A program made the translations under genes and the position numbers. Below the pieces are notes generated by a model that saw only the letters and a program-made list of their open reading frames with translations, searched no databases and was not told the DNA's origin. A stretch of DNA of 30,779 nt from Ruminococcaceae bacterium UBA5450 (lineage in GTDB: Bacteria > Bacillota > Clostridia > Oscillospirales > Acutalibacteraceae): contig DIQY01000039.1 of assembly GCA_002424295.1 (NCBI GenBank), positions 11,013-41,791 of the forward strand, written 5' to 3'. Within the stretch, counting starts at the first letter, position 1. The number at the start of each line of letters is the position of its first letter. Shown here one piece after another: positions 7,515-15,512 of this stretch.

Positions 7515-7583
7515 ATCATACACGGCATCTTTATTTTTTCCAGTGACTAAGTCACAGAATTCGACAGAAGATTTTTTTATAAT
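7515..7583. promoter_or_regulatory. Divergent trxA/desulfoferrodoxin promoters around one palindrome
   Basis: Palindrome GTGACT-A-AGTCAC lies at 7543-7555, centre 7549. A rightward -10 TATAAT is at 7578-7583 and a leftward TATGAT at 7515-7520 (minus). Neither has a good -35. The palindrome centre is 29 bp from the near edge of both -10 boxes, which puts it close to -41 for each start, the class II activator position of Crp/Fnr proteins. The half-site core TGA fits that family, but TGA and TCA are 5 bp apart rather than the usual 6. Confidence 0.55.
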
Positions 7584-7625
7584 GAATTTAGTCAAAAGAA
7601 AAATAAAAAAGGAGCTTGATTTACG

Positions 7626-8009
7626 ATGACAGAACAAAAATTCTACCTCTGCCGCCACTGCGGCAACCTCATTGCTTTTATTCACAGCTCTGGTGCCCCG
7701 GTTGTCTGCTGCGGTGAAAAGATGCAGCTGCTCACCCCAAACTCTACAGACGCAGCAAAAGAAAAGCATGTACCGGTCATTGAAGAAAACGGAAACACCG
7801 TCACGGTAAAGGTTGGCAGCACTGCTCACCCGATGGTACCGGAACATTATATCCAGTGGATCTATCTCCAGAGTGCTGAAGGCATCCAGTGCAAAAAGCT
7901 GAGGCCAGGCATGGAACCGAAAGCCGTCTTTGCCCTGAGTAAAGGGGATAAAGCAATAGCGGCCTATGCTTACTGCAATCTGCACGGACTCTGGAAAAAA
8001 GAACTGTAA
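7626..8009 (+). CDS. dfx: Desulfoferrodoxin (superoxide reductase)
   Basis: A 127-residue two-iron superoxide reductase that reduces superoxide to peroxide without making oxygen, typical of anaerobes. Center I desulforedoxin-type ligands are present as Cys9, Cys12, Cys28 and Cys29. Center II ligands are His48, His68, His74, Cys117 and His120, with the Glu-Lys pair just before His48 that assists catalysis. Length matches the family. The ATG follows AAGGAG. It is monocistronic, ending at the terminator 8081-8118, and its promoter is paired with that of thioredoxin, linking both to oxidative stress. Confidence 0.96.
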   Translation: MTEQKFYLCRHCGNLIAFIHSSGAPVVCCGEKMQLLTPNSTDAAKEKHVPVIEENGNTVTVKVGSTAHPMVPEHYIQWIYLQSAEGIQCKKLRPGMEPKAVFALSKGDKAIAAYAYCNLHGLWKKEL

Positions 8010-8080
8010 CAAAAAAACGAAATATTTTGTCAAAATCCAAGTTTATATTGCTGGATTCTGCTTAAAAAGGCAAAACCGAA

Positions 8081-8118
8081 AAAACCGGCTGTTCCCGAAA
8101 GGGCTCAGCCGGTTTTGC
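8081..8118. terminator. Bidirectional terminator between dfx and the YcxB-like gene
   Basis: Arms AAAACCGGCTG (8081-8091) and CAGCCGGTTTT (8106-8116) with A/T flanks on both sides. It lies between the convergent genes ending at 8009 and 8154 and can serve both. Confidence 0.85.
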
Positions 8119-8153
8119 TTGTCATAAGTATGAAATTTTATCTTGCTATTCTA

Positions 8154-9647
8154 CTATTTTAGGATAACATGGTACAAATATTCACCAATTACCATCTTTT
8201 TCCCGCTACTGCTGTAAGCAAGATAAAGGAATCGGTAGGTGCCGGATTGTTCCGGCAGTTTATTATAAACGCCAAGGCTCACATTATAGACCATAAAAGA
8301 ATCGAAACCCAGTGCCTTATCCGTCTGTGCTGAGTACAACTCTGGAATAACAGCGGAAAGAGGCGTTGGAATAGTAGAAACCCAAAGGCTACTACTGTGC
8401 AATGATGTTTCAAAATCTGAAATCTGCTTGCTGTCGGTAAATTCAATGTTGCTAAGAGAAATATAGTCTGTATCGTCAGTCTTGGAAGAAGCTTGTGAAC
8501 CCGATTCAACCGAGCCGCTGTATGCAGAATAGTTCTGGGTGGTAACCTTTCCTTTACTAGGCAAATCAAAATGGATTTCCAGCGCAACAGTATCAAGGTA
8601 AGACATGCTATGAGAAATCGTCCCGTTCTGGTCAAGGAGGGAAAAAGAGCCAAATACACAGAGAAGAATGGTAAAAATAATGCCTGCTACAATGTTTTTT
8701 GTCGTCTTCATTCCCTTATGTTTATAAAAGATCCCAAGGATCAGGCTGGCAAGTGGAAGTGGAAGAAATAATAAAAATTTCCAGTTATTTTCCGTCGGTG
8801 ATGCACTGAACGAGTTGCTGGAACTGACCAGAGCAAGCCCAAAAAAGAGGCTCAAAAAGGAAAGGACAAACAGCAGAATCATTATAACGTATACAACAGG
8901 ATGGGGTTTGGCTACAGCCACAGAAGCAAAAGGGGCCCGGTATTCCGACCCGGCAGCATAGGCCTGCATAGGCGGCTCCGGCGGATTCTTCCCCTCACCG
9001 GCAGGCAATGTTGTATCTTTTCCCGTTTCAAGACCAATCTGTGGGGATGGCACGGCCAGCACATCTATTTTCCTATCTTCACTTAGCTTTGTAGACTCCG
9101 GTGGAAAAGCAATTCTTTCCCTGCCGATTTTCAGTCGGAATTTATATTTTACACCCGGGCAGGATTCCCGGATAAAGTATCGGAAATTTTCCAGATTTCC
9201 AACAGTAAAACCGTCTTTATCTAGGAGGAGATTCACTTTCCTGTTTATTTTTAGAATCAGCAGGTTCTTCGTTTCACAAATCTGTGTAACCTGGGAATAG
9301 GCAAAGTTATGCTCCGCTTTATTGGAAGAGACCATATCAATTCTGTCAGAAAAGCGGGTCATTTTCTCCAGCTCTTTCCCCCCGTTCAGAAGTTTCTGCT
9401 GCTCATAAGCTTTTTTAACAGGGACTCTCGCAAGAATCACCGGGTAAAAAAGCAACGCGACACCGAACGGAAACAGAAAAGCAGAGCTGTCAAAGTCCAT
9501 ATTGTAAAATTCAATTATGGAAACAAGCAGGAAGAAGGCAGCCAAAGGGAACGCAATATGTTCGGTTTTTTTCTGTATGACTCCTTTCGCATATTCAGAA
9601 AAAACATCTTTTGTAAAAATGATTCTGTTTTCAAATTTGAAATTCAT
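8154..9647 (-). CDS. YcxB-like membrane protein of unknown function
   Basis: A 497-residue integral membrane protein. Residues about 30-75 form two membrane segments. Residues about 95-165 resemble the YcxB-like C-terminal domain (RFSDRIDMVSSNKAEHNFAY, QVTQICETKNLLILKINRK, LENFRYFIRESCPG), which in shorter relatives ends the protein. After a Pro/Gly-rich linker (about 200-245) come three more hydrophobic segments (about 250-340) resembling the DUF4190-type membrane module. A soluble, Ser-rich C-terminal domain of about 150 residues, which I cannot assign, ends the protein. The ribosome binding site is weak (GGCGGG). No function can be given; stress-related cell-envelope roles are only guessed for relatives. 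It stands alone and ends at the shared terminator. Confidence 0.75.
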   Translation of the reverse strand: MNFKFENRIIFTKDVFSEYAKGVIQKKTEHIAFPLAAFFLLVSIIEFYNMDFDSSAFLFPFGVALLFYPVILARVPVKKAYEQQKLLNGGKELEKMTRFSDRIDMVSSNKAEHNFAYSQVTQICETKNLLILKINRKVNLLLDKDGFTVGNLENFRYFIRESCPGVKYKFRLKIGRERIAFPPESTKLSEDRKIDVLAVPSPQIGLETGKDTTLPAGEGKNPPEPPMQAYAAGSEYRAPFASVAVAKPHPVVYVIMILLFVLSFLSLFFGLALVSSSNSFSASPTENNWKFLLFLPLPLASLILGIFYKHKGMKTTKNIVAGIIFTILLCVFGSFSLLDQNGTISHSMSYLDTVALEIHFDLPSKGKVTTQNYSAYSGSVESGSQASSKTDDTDYISLSNIEFTDSKQISDFETSLHSSSLWVSTIPTPLSAVIPELYSAQTDKALGFDSFMVYNVSLGVYNKLPEQSGTYRFLYLAYSSSGKKMVIGEYLYHVILK

Positions 9648-10038
9648 TCCCGCCTATCCGTCCTTTTCCTGACAAAATGTAAAACTTTTTAAAGGCAAGG
9701 CCTGGAGCCAATTTTACTACAGCCCTACGGAAACCGCAACTAGAAAGTCTACAATTCCCCAACCCGTAGAGCAAATTCCAACGATACGTAGAAGCAAAGG
9801 CAAGAATTAGAACACCTCGAGAGGGAAAAAGCAGGGAAAGGAATTGGTTCCAACGGGTATCTTGGCAGGGATATTTCGCCATTATAGACCATGGAACGGC
9901 GTATACCAGCCCGCGCGTACCGCCTCCCTTTCATATTAGTCCCGCAGACATAGTGACATTTCTCCAATTCCTTTATCATTCTGATTGAATATGGCATAAT
10001 GATTATTAGAGAAAATAACAGGCAAAGCAAGATATCTT
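9648..10038. other. 391-bp stretch without an assignable gene
   Basis: Two overlapping minus-strand open frames (about 83 and 93 codons) cross this region in different frames. Neither has a good ribosome binding site nor a family I know, and their composition (many Arg, Cys, Tyr, Ser) is unlike neighbouring genes. No terminator with a T run, tRNA or known structured RNA could be identified. It may hold the promoter of the YcxB-like gene or an unrecognised RNA. Confidence 0.4.
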
Positions 10039-10470
10039 CTAATCCTGCTGCTTCCCACTTTTCCCCTGCATCTGGCGTTCAATCCATGCCATCAGCAGAT
10101 TCACAATCTGCTCCTGCTGGCGCTCAGTCAGTGCTACACCCTTTGGGACTCGGTACCACTTGTTAAGGCAGCCACGGCAACAGCAGGCACAGGCATGCTG
10201 TGCAATGAATACTGGATGACCATGCATCGGTGTCTGCTTTCCGTCGTTGGAAATCACGGCCGGTGCAAGCCGCTTGCGGATAAAATCACAGGCATGGCGC
10301 CGAATTACATCCATACCTTTTTCTCGGACGTAAACTTTGTCCTTTTCCTTCAGCGTAAAGCTGGAACGGAATTTTGAAGTCTTGAGCTTTGCAAGGGCTT
10401 CCTCTATTGTCTGCAAACTGTGTCCACTCTTTTCTTCGTAAAGCAGAGACGGATCCCTGTAAAAATTCAT
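10039..10470 (-). CDS. DUF4186 family protein
   Basis: A 143-residue cytoplasmic protein of the DUF4186 family, recognised by FRSSFTLKEKDKVYVREKG, IRRHACDFIRKRLAPA, NDGKQTPMHGHPVFIAQHA and CCCRGCLNKWYRVPKG. The HGHPVF/QHA histidines and the Cys cluster near residues 95-101 could bind a metal. Function of the family is unknown. The start ATG lacks a strong ribosome binding site, so the N-terminal residues are less sure than the conserved core from about residue 33. Confidence 0.85.
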   Translation of the reverse strand: MNFYRDPSLLYEEKSGHSLQTIEEALAKLKTSKFRSSFTLKEKDKVYVREKGMDVIRRHACDFIRKRLAPAVISNDGKQTPMHGHPVFIAQHACACCCRGCLNKWYRVPKGVALTERQQEQIVNLLMAWIERQMQGKSGKQQD

Positions 10471-10600
10471 ATGTACTTTCGACTTTTTCGCCTGTTTTCA
10501 TCATAGCCAACTGCCCCTTGTCCGTCAAGCTACAGTTTGGTTATAGAATTTCTCCGCTTAGGCACTCGACTGCCGGCATACAAATTGAGAGGGGATCAAT

Positions 10601-10885
10601 ATGGATTTGCTTCACTCAATGAGCCCATGTGAGACAATCACACTGGGCATTTTGATAGCTCTGTCTTTATGCAAGGATCTAAACGTCAATGAACTGAATG
10701 TCCTGGGGAACTTATTCTCCGCCGTCGGAGGTATCGTCTCCACATGGGCAGCACAGAAACAGCTTTTGGAAGCCGCCTGCAACGACACAGCATCATTTGG
10801 TAACATTGAACAGCAAATTCAAAAGCTGCAAAAAGAATATGAAAATTGCTCTAAAATAATTATGGCCACCCGTAAAATGAAGTGA
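10601..10885 (+). CDS. Small conserved-type clostridial protein
   Basis: A 94-residue protein with a fair GAGGGG ribosome binding site. It begins MDLLHSMSPCETITLGILIA, has a mildly hydrophobic helix (about 12-25), a segment NELNVLGNLFSAVGGIVST and a charged coiled-coil-like end (IEQQIQKLQKEYENC). Similar short proteins recur in Clostridia as hypotheticals (from memory). No signal peptide; function unknown. It is divergent from the DUF4186 gene. Confidence 0.7.
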   Translation: MDLLHSMSPCETITLGILIALSLCKDLNVNELNVLGNLFSAVGGIVSTWAAQKQLLEAACNDTASFGNIEQQIQKLQKEYENCSKIIMATRKMK

Positions 10886-10933
10886 TTAAACTGGCCAACA
10901 GAAAGTAGGCAAAAAGACAAAATCTTTTATGTG

Positions 10934-10966
10934 TCCCTGCCCAAACGGAACTGGACAGGGAATTTG
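10934..10966 (+). terminator. Probable terminator of the 94-residue protein gene
   Basis: TCCCTG-CCA pairs with TGG-CAGGGA around one mismatch and an 8-base loop, followed by a weak T-containing tail. It lies 48 bp past the stop. Confidence 0.5.
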
Positions 10967-11100
10967 TAATTCGATTTAGATACAGGCCTTTGAAAATTGA
11001 AATAAGCTACAGCTTGTTTGATAACCAAGAAAATATCCCATGATTGTTTGAAATATCTTTTTGCCCTTCCTCTTTAACCTATCCTTTTTCATATTCCCAA

Positions 11101-11153
11101 TGAAAAGTATAACCTCTAAGTAAACAGCGGTTTTCCTGTCTACTTAAAGGCTA
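11101..11153 (-). terminator. Terminator of the ROK kinase-epimerase operon
   Basis: Arms 11110-11127 and 11136-11153 form an 18-bp stem that is fully paired, with three G-U pairs, only in minus-strand RNA; the plus-strand RNA would have A-C mismatches. That asymmetry points to leftward use. The tail is TACTTTTC. Confidence 0.65.
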
Positions 11154-11191
11154 GTACTTTACCATACCGGTGGTCATGACTTATATATAGA

Positions 11192-12259
11192 TTATTCTTC
11201 CGGAGCAATCACGAACTTATATATTGTCGTTTTATGATAGGGACTTTCAGGAGTACAGTATGAGAACGGGAATTCAGGATGGTTTACAGAATCCGGGAAA
11301 TACTGTGTTTCCAGGCAAACAGCATTGTGCTTCCTAAGCATTACTCCGCCGCACGCTTTCCAACCATCCGGATAGGAATTTGCCGTATAAATTTGAACAC
11401 CGGGAAGATCTGTGAAAACAAGCATTCGGCGTCCACTTGCTGCGTCAAACAATTCGGCTGCTTTTTGGACTCCGGTTGGCGAGGCAAGAACAAAATTATG
11501 GTCAAATCCTCCGCGGGCTTTGATAGTTGGTTCTTGCGAGCGGATATCTTGTCCAATTATCTTTGGTCTGCGAAAATCAAATGGCGTTCCCTCAACTTGA
11601 AGGAGTTTACCAGTTGGAATCAACGCAGAATCTGTTTCTGTAATTTTATTGGCACTAATTTGTAATTCATGGGAAAGAATGTTTTTTGCAGGATCCCCAG
11701 TTAAATTAAAAAATGTATGATTCGTCAGGTTCAGCGGAGTAATATGATCAGTTTTTGCACAGTAATCAAGGATCAAGGCATTATCCGTTGTAAGGGTATC
11801 GGTTACTTCTACATCAATATTTCCAGGGAAACCACATTCACCGTCTGGGCTATGATAGGAAAAGGTAACAGAAGGTGCATCATCATTATTATTACAGCAT
11901 TTTATCCGCCAAATGCGGTTCTGAAACCCACCGGGAGCACTGTGAAGACTGTTTTCTCCTTCATTTTTTGCTAGATGAAATACATTATTTCCAATCGAAA
12001 ACTGTGCCCTATGAATACGGTTCGCAAAGCGGCCCACTACCGAGCCAAATACATCACCCGACGCTTCATACTCTGCCAAAGTATCATGGCCAATTACCAC
12101 ATTCCCGGTTCTTCCATTCCGGTCAGGAACCCAAAGTTTAGCAATCCGGCAGCCATAAGTAAGAATTTCAGCGCTCATGCCATTCCTGTTTTTCAGGGTA
12201 AACTTCTTAATTGGCTGCCCGTTGGAAAGGCATCCGAAATTTTTTTCTTCAATACTCAT
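11192..12259 (-). CDS. galM: Aldose 1-epimerase (galactose mutarotase), copy 1
   Basis: A 355-residue mutarotase interconverting alpha and beta anomers of aldohexoses such as glucose and galactose. Family motifs: GCRIAKLWVPDRNG, VGRFANRI, the general acid/base His in LTNHTFFNLTGD, and the catalytic Glu in AVCLETQYFPDS. The ATG at 12259 is chosen: GGAGG (12271-12275) lies 11 bases upstream, while an in-frame TTG at 12277 overlaps that site. It follows the ROK kinase gene by 18 bp and is clearly co-transcribed. A second epimerase, similarly placed behind a second ROK kinase, starts at 30112. Confidence 0.93.
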   Translation of the reverse strand: MSIEEKNFGCLSNGQPIKKFTLKNRNGMSAEILTYGCRIAKLWVPDRNGRTGNVVIGHDTLAEYEASGDVFGSVVGRFANRIHRAQFSIGNNVFHLAKNEGENSLHSAPGGFQNRIWRIKCCNNNDDAPSVTFSYHSPDGECGFPGNIDVEVTDTLTTDNALILDYCAKTDHITPLNLTNHTFFNLTGDPAKNILSHELQISANKITETDSALIPTGKLLQVEGTPFDFRRPKIIGQDIRSQEPTIKARGGFDHNFVLASPTGVQKAAELFDAASGRRMLVFTDLPGVQIYTANSYPDGWKACGGVMLRKHNAVCLETQYFPDSVNHPEFPFSYCTPESPYHKTTIYKFVIAPEE

Positions 12260-12277
12260 GCTTGTATTTTCCTCCAA

Positions 12278-13222
12278 TTATTCGCCGAGCAGTGCTGCAC
12301 CAAAAATCCCAGCGTCATTGCCTAGTTGTGCACGGCAAATGACAGTTTGCTTGCTGGAGTTGATAGAATAAATTTCATGGCTGACTAACTTCTTTAGTGG
12401 AATCATCAACGTGTCACCTTCATTGCTGATTCCGCCTCCAATGCAAAGAATATCCGGTTGGAAAATATTAATGCAGTTTGCAATCCCACAGGCCAGATAG
12501 AAAATAAAATCATTTACAACACCTTTGGCTATTGCATCGCCTTCACGCATCGCACGAAATGCAGTTTGCCCGTCCACCTTATCAAGGCTGCCAGCAATCT
12601 CCCACAGTTTTGAAGAAGGATGCTTTGCCATTGCCTCGCGGGTAGAGAGTGCCAGACCCGATGCAGAAGCATAGGCTTCCCAGCATCCACGACGTCCACA
12701 GGTGCACTGTCGTCCATTCGCAACAATGACTGTGTGCCCCATTTCACCGCCTGCAAAATTGCTTCCGGAGAAAATCTTTCCATCAATAATAATACCGCTG
12801 CCAATTCCAGTCCCCAGAGTAATGGCAATAGCAATTTTCGCCCCACGAAGAGCTCCGGCTTTGAATTCTCCATGCGCTGCCGCGTTAGCGTCATTTTCCA
12901 AAATGACTTTCTTGCCAAGCTTATTTTCCAGGAGTTTTTGCAAAGGAAAGTTGTTTAAATGCAAATTGTTGGCAAATTCAATAATACCAGTTTTACGGTT
13001 TACTGTGCCTGGACAGCCAATACCGATATAAGGAATATCATGAAGAGACAGACCTGCTTTTTTAAGAGTTTCCATTGCAGCAGCAGCAAACTGATCCCGC
13101 ATTTCTTCGTCTGAGCATGGGACGTGCGTTTTCCGGCTCGTTTTGAAAAGCAACTTGTGATCTGCAGTTACAATACCGGAAGCGATGTTAGTTCCGCCGA
13201 CATCAATCCCGAGAAAATACAT
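12278..13222 (-). CDS. ROK-family sugar kinase (glucokinase-like), copy 1
   Basis: A 314-residue ROK kinase, likely phosphorylating glucose or a related hexose or amino sugar with ATP. Visible: phosphate loop GIDVGGTN at the N-terminus, catalytic Asp in ENDANAAAHGEF, ATP-site region TLGTGIGSGIIIDGK, the substrate His in GGEMGHTVI, and the zinc motif CTCGRRGCWE. There is no N-terminal HTH, so it is an enzyme rather than a ROK repressor. The ATG at 13222 follows GGAGG (13231-13235); an ATG five codons earlier overlaps that site. First gene of a two-gene operon with the mutarotase, which supports free-sugar phosphorylation after mutarotation. About half or more of its residues match copy 2 at 29142 by eye. 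Confidence 0.93.
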   Translation of the reverse strand: MYFLGIDVGGTNIASGIVTADHKLLFKTSRKTHVPCSDEEMRDQFAAAAMETLKKAGLSLHDIPYIGIGCPGTVNRKTGIIEFANNLHLNNFPLQKLLENKLGKKVILENDANAAAHGEFKAGALRGAKIAIAITLGTGIGSGIIIDGKIFSGSNFAGGEMGHTVIVANGRQCTCGRRGCWEAYASASGLALSTREAMAKHPSSKLWEIAGSLDKVDGQTAFRAMREGDAIAKGVVNDFIFYLACGIANCINIFQPDILCIGGGISNEGDTLMIPLKKLVSHEIYSINSSKQTVICRAQLGNDAGIFGAALLGE

Positions 13223-13264
13223 AAAACTGACCTCCATTGTTCCCCGTCTTCTATTATTAAAGGT

Positions 13265-13293
13265 AGTATACCATTGCCCTATGGAGGTGTAAA
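13265..13293 (-). promoter_or_regulatory. Promoter of the ROK kinase-epimerase operon (copy 1)
   Basis: On the minus strand, TTTACA (13288-13293), 17-bp spacer, TATACT (13265-13270), about 43 bp before the start codon. Confidence 0.7.
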
Positions 13294-13330
13294 TATTGAG
13301 AGTGCATCTTGCGTGAAAAGGTTAAATTTA

Positions 13331-13339
13331 TGATATAAT
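13331..13339 (+). promoter_or_regulatory. Extended -10 promoter of the sugar transferase gene
   Basis: TG, one base, then TATAAT (13334-13339) with no good -35 at the right distance, 44 bp before the ATG at 13384. An extended -10 would compensate for the missing -35. Confidence 0.6.
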
Positions 13340-13383
13340 AAGTAAAATGTTAGAGTGTTCTCAGCAGGAATCGGGGAATGTGA

Positions 13384-14058
13384 ATGACTTATGACCAGCT
13401 TCCGAAAAATATGAAGAATCCCATAACCAGGGTATACTGGGACATACTTGCCAAAAAGCGCGGTACTATGGCGGGAAAACGTGCCTTTGATGTTATTTGT
13501 TCCGTGCTGCTCCTGCTGCTTCTTTCACCTTTCATGCTGATCCTCGCTGCCGCCATTAAATTTGATTCACCGGGACCGGTTTTCTACCGCCAGATGCGGG
13601 TTGGAAAATATGGCCATGATTTTAAGATCTATAAATTCCGCACAATGGTACAGAATGCAGAAAAAATTGGTCCGCCTCTGACAACTGGAAAAGACCCGCG
13701 CATTACACGCATTGGTTTACTAATCCGCCGATTGCGGCTGGACGAATTTTCTCAACTTCTGAATGTCCTTAACGGCAGTATGAGCCTTGTAGGTCCACGC
13801 CCTGAAGTCCGCCGCTATGTTGAACAATATTCACCGGAATATATGGCAACTCTTTTAGTTCGACCAGGCATAACAGCACCTGCAAGCATTGCTTTTAGGG
13901 ATGAGGCCAAAATTCTGAAAGCAGGCGAAAATCCGGAGAAGACTTATGTGGCGAAAATTCTTCCGCCCAAAATGGCTATGGATTTAGACTATATCAAGCA
14001 TATTTCTGTTTGGAATGATGTCAGGATAATCTTCCGGACAGTCATAACTGTATTTTAA
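13384..14058 (+). CDS. Undecaprenyl-phosphate sugar-1-phosphate transferase
   Basis: A 224-residue bacterial sugar transferase (monotopic phosphoglycosyl transferase, PglC/WcaJ-core size). It moves a sugar phosphate from a UDP-sugar to undecaprenyl phosphate at the inner face of the membrane, the first step of many surface-glycan pathways. Visible: the re-entrant hydrophobic helix (about 35-57, KRAFDVICSVLLLLLLSP), KIYKFRTMV, the catalytic Asp-Glu region LRLDEFSQLLNVLNGSMSLV and GPRPEV. No other glycan genes are beside it; the next gene is an M23 peptidase, so the glycan made is unknown. Confidence 0.92.
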   Translation: MTYDQLPKNMKNPITRVYWDILAKKRGTMAGKRAFDVICSVLLLLLLSPFMLILAAAIKFDSPGPVFYRQMRVGKYGHDFKIYKFRTMVQNAEKIGPPLTTGKDPRITRIGLLIRRLRLDEFSQLLNVLNGSMSLVGPRPEVRRYVEQYSPEYMATLLVRPGITAPASIAFRDEAKILKAGENPEKTYVAKILPPKMAMDLDYIKHISVWNDVRIIFRTVITVF

Positions 14059-14115
14059 AATATTTCTCTCTTGTAGTTCATAAGTATATGTGTGTGGAAC
14101 TGCGGGGGATGAAGA

Positions 14116-15159
14116 TTGGCGAAAAAAAATTCTTGGTTGAAAATGGTATTTCCGCTTCTGACATTTACAGTGGTTTGGCTGGCAGCCTTTCTCCTGACTG
14201 ATGGAAAGGCGATACCAGTGGTCCATACAGAAGAAACTGGGACGGCATCTTCAGCGTCTTCTTCGGAGAAAAAATTTATCCGCTATGTTGAATTCAATGT
14301 TCCTTATTCTGCACTGAAAAAGTCAATGAATCTTGATATTGCATCCCATAATGATGGAGGAAAACTTAGTTGGGTAGATCTGCTTGCCTGCCTTGCTTCA
14401 AAATATGGCGGAGAGTGGAACCGTTATAAGAGTACTGATATGGATGAATTTGCAAAAAGGATTCCGGCGGAAGGCGTCAATGCAGTAACAAAAAGCATGA
14501 AATACTTTTCCTATTACCAGGAGGCTTATAAGGCGGTACTAGGAGGCCTTCTTGGTAAATATCAAAAAGACGGTAAGGTTCAATATGGCCTTACGGCCTT
14601 TTCTCCAATTGCAAAAAGTTATCCCTATTCTGGCTGTGATGATTTTGGTGTGCAGCGCACTTACGGCTACACACGCCCTCACCTTGGCCACGACATGATG
14701 GCAGCGACAGGTACGCCGGTAATTGCGGTGGAATCCGGGGTTGTTGAAGCGCTTGGCTGGAACCAATACGGAGGCTGGCGCATTGGGATTCGCAGCTTTG
14801 ATTCCAAGCGATACTATTACTATGCTCATCTTCGCCAGAATCGACCATATGCAGCAGATCTCTGCCTCGGCAAAACGGTACAGGCAGGTGATGTTATTGG
14901 GTATGTAGGTCGGACGGGTTATAGTACTAAAGAGAATGTTAATAATATTCGGGTGAGCCATTTACACTTTGGACTTGAGCTGGTTTTTGATGAAAGCCAG
15001 AAGGAAAGCAATAATGAAATCTGGGTAAATGTTTATCCGCTGACACAACTTTTAAGCCAGAACCGTGCAGAAGTTGTACGAAATAATAATACCAAAGAAT
15101 ATACTACTGTCCGGAAATTTGAGCCGGTTCAGTCTGCCCTTTCATTCAGTTGCTTTTAA
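14116..15159 (+). CDS. Membrane-anchored M23 (LytM) family peptidase
   Basis: A 347-residue protein with an N-terminal membrane anchor or uncleaved signal (about 8-28), a Ser-rich linker, a central unassigned region and a C-terminal M23 metallopeptidase domain. The zinc motifs are intact: His189-x3-Asp193 and His282-x-His284, with the supporting segment YYYAHLRQN near 235-242. It should cut peptidoglycan cross-bridges outside the membrane. The TTG start at 14116 is 7 bases after GGGGGA; an ATG at 14109 is in another frame. The nearby sugar transferase suggests envelope work, and a sporulation role such as SpoIIQ-like activity is possible but not shown. Confidence 0.88.
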   Translation: MAKKNSWLKMVFPLLTFTVVWLAAFLLTDGKAIPVVHTEETGTASSASSSEKKFIRYVEFNVPYSALKKSMNLDIASHNDGGKLSWVDLLACLASKYGGEWNRYKSTDMDEFAKRIPAEGVNAVTKSMKYFSYYQEAYKAVLGGLLGKYQKDGKVQYGLTAFSPIAKSYPYSGCDDFGVQRTYGYTRPHLGHDMMAATGTPVIAVESGVVEALGWNQYGGWRIGIRSFDSKRYYYYAHLRQNRPYAADLCLGKTVQAGDVIGYVGRTGYSTKENVNNIRVSHLHFGLELVFDESQKESNNEIWVNVYPLTQLLSQNRAEVVRNNNTKEYTTVRKFEPVQSALSFSCF

Positions 15160-15191
15160 GTGATAATTATGCTATAATTTAGTTATTAGTT

Positions 15192-15278
15192 GCCGCTGTG
15201 GTGAAATTGGCAGACACAAGGGACTTAAAATCCCTCGGTAGCAATACCGTACCAGTTCAAGTCTGGTCAGCGGCACCA
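15192..15278 (+). tRNA. tRNA-Leu (anticodon TAA)
   Basis: The 87-base cloverleaf has acceptor arms GCCGCTG/CAGCGGC, anticodon stem AGGGA/TCCCT with loop CTTAAAA (anticodon TAA), a long class II variable arm (CGGTA/TACCG), T-loop GTTCAAG and an encoded CCA. The long variable arm and the anticodon together identify leucine. Confidence 0.97.
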
Positions 15279-15329
15279 AAATCGTTTTGATAGAAATGAG
15301 CAATTATTTCTATCAAAACGATTTTTTTA
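15279..15329 (+). terminator. Terminator of tRNA-Leu
   Basis: A 17-bp perfect stem (ATCGTTTTGATAGAAAT with its complement at 15306-15322) and an 8-base loop, then a T run, start 2 bases after the CCA. Confidence 0.92.
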
Positions 15330-15427
15330 TGAAAAGAATCCCTATCTATATTGCAGCTGAATTATCTGGATACATATGCCCTAACTGCCAACTTGTAGGC
15401 ACTATTTTGGAATTATAAAAATAGGCA

Positions 15428-15477
15428 TTGACAAATAAGGATATTTTACTATATAATAATGTAAACTTACGGTTTAC
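15428..15477 (+). promoter_or_regulatory. Promoter and probable TetR operator
   Basis: TTGACA (15428-15433), 18-bp spacer, TATAAT (15452-15457). GTAAAC-N5-GTTTAC (15461-15477) sits exactly over the transcription start, where a bound repressor would block initiation. The next gene encodes a TetR protein, so autorepression is likely. Confidence 0.75.
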
Positions 15478-15512
15478 TTAATTACATCCATGTGAAATTT
15501 GAGGTGCATTAA

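Larger units (their letters stand above)
10886..11191. other. Intergenic region with two hairpins
   Basis: About 306 bp with no convincing gene. It holds a plus-strand hairpin (10934-10961) after the 94-residue protein gene and a minus-strand hairpin (11110-11153) after the epimerase gene. The A/T-rich stretch between them (about 10965-11105) shows nothing further. Confidence 0.5.

Noticed and set aside
7543..7555. Canonical Crp (TGTGA-N6-TCACA) or Fnr (TTGAT-N4-ATCAA) site
   Set aside because: Half-sites are GTGAC and the centre is odd, with 5 bp between TGA and TCA, so it is reported as an unassigned palindrome rather than a named site.
7485..8033. 182-codon minus-strand open frame opposite desulfoferrodoxin
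   Set aside because: The desulfoferrodoxin frame has every iron ligand in place; the opposite frame has no family and covers the divergent promoters.
9631..10030. Two overlapping minus-strand frames between the YcxB-like and DUF4186 genes
   Set aside because: Poor start contexts, odd composition, no known domain; kept only as a note on the gap.
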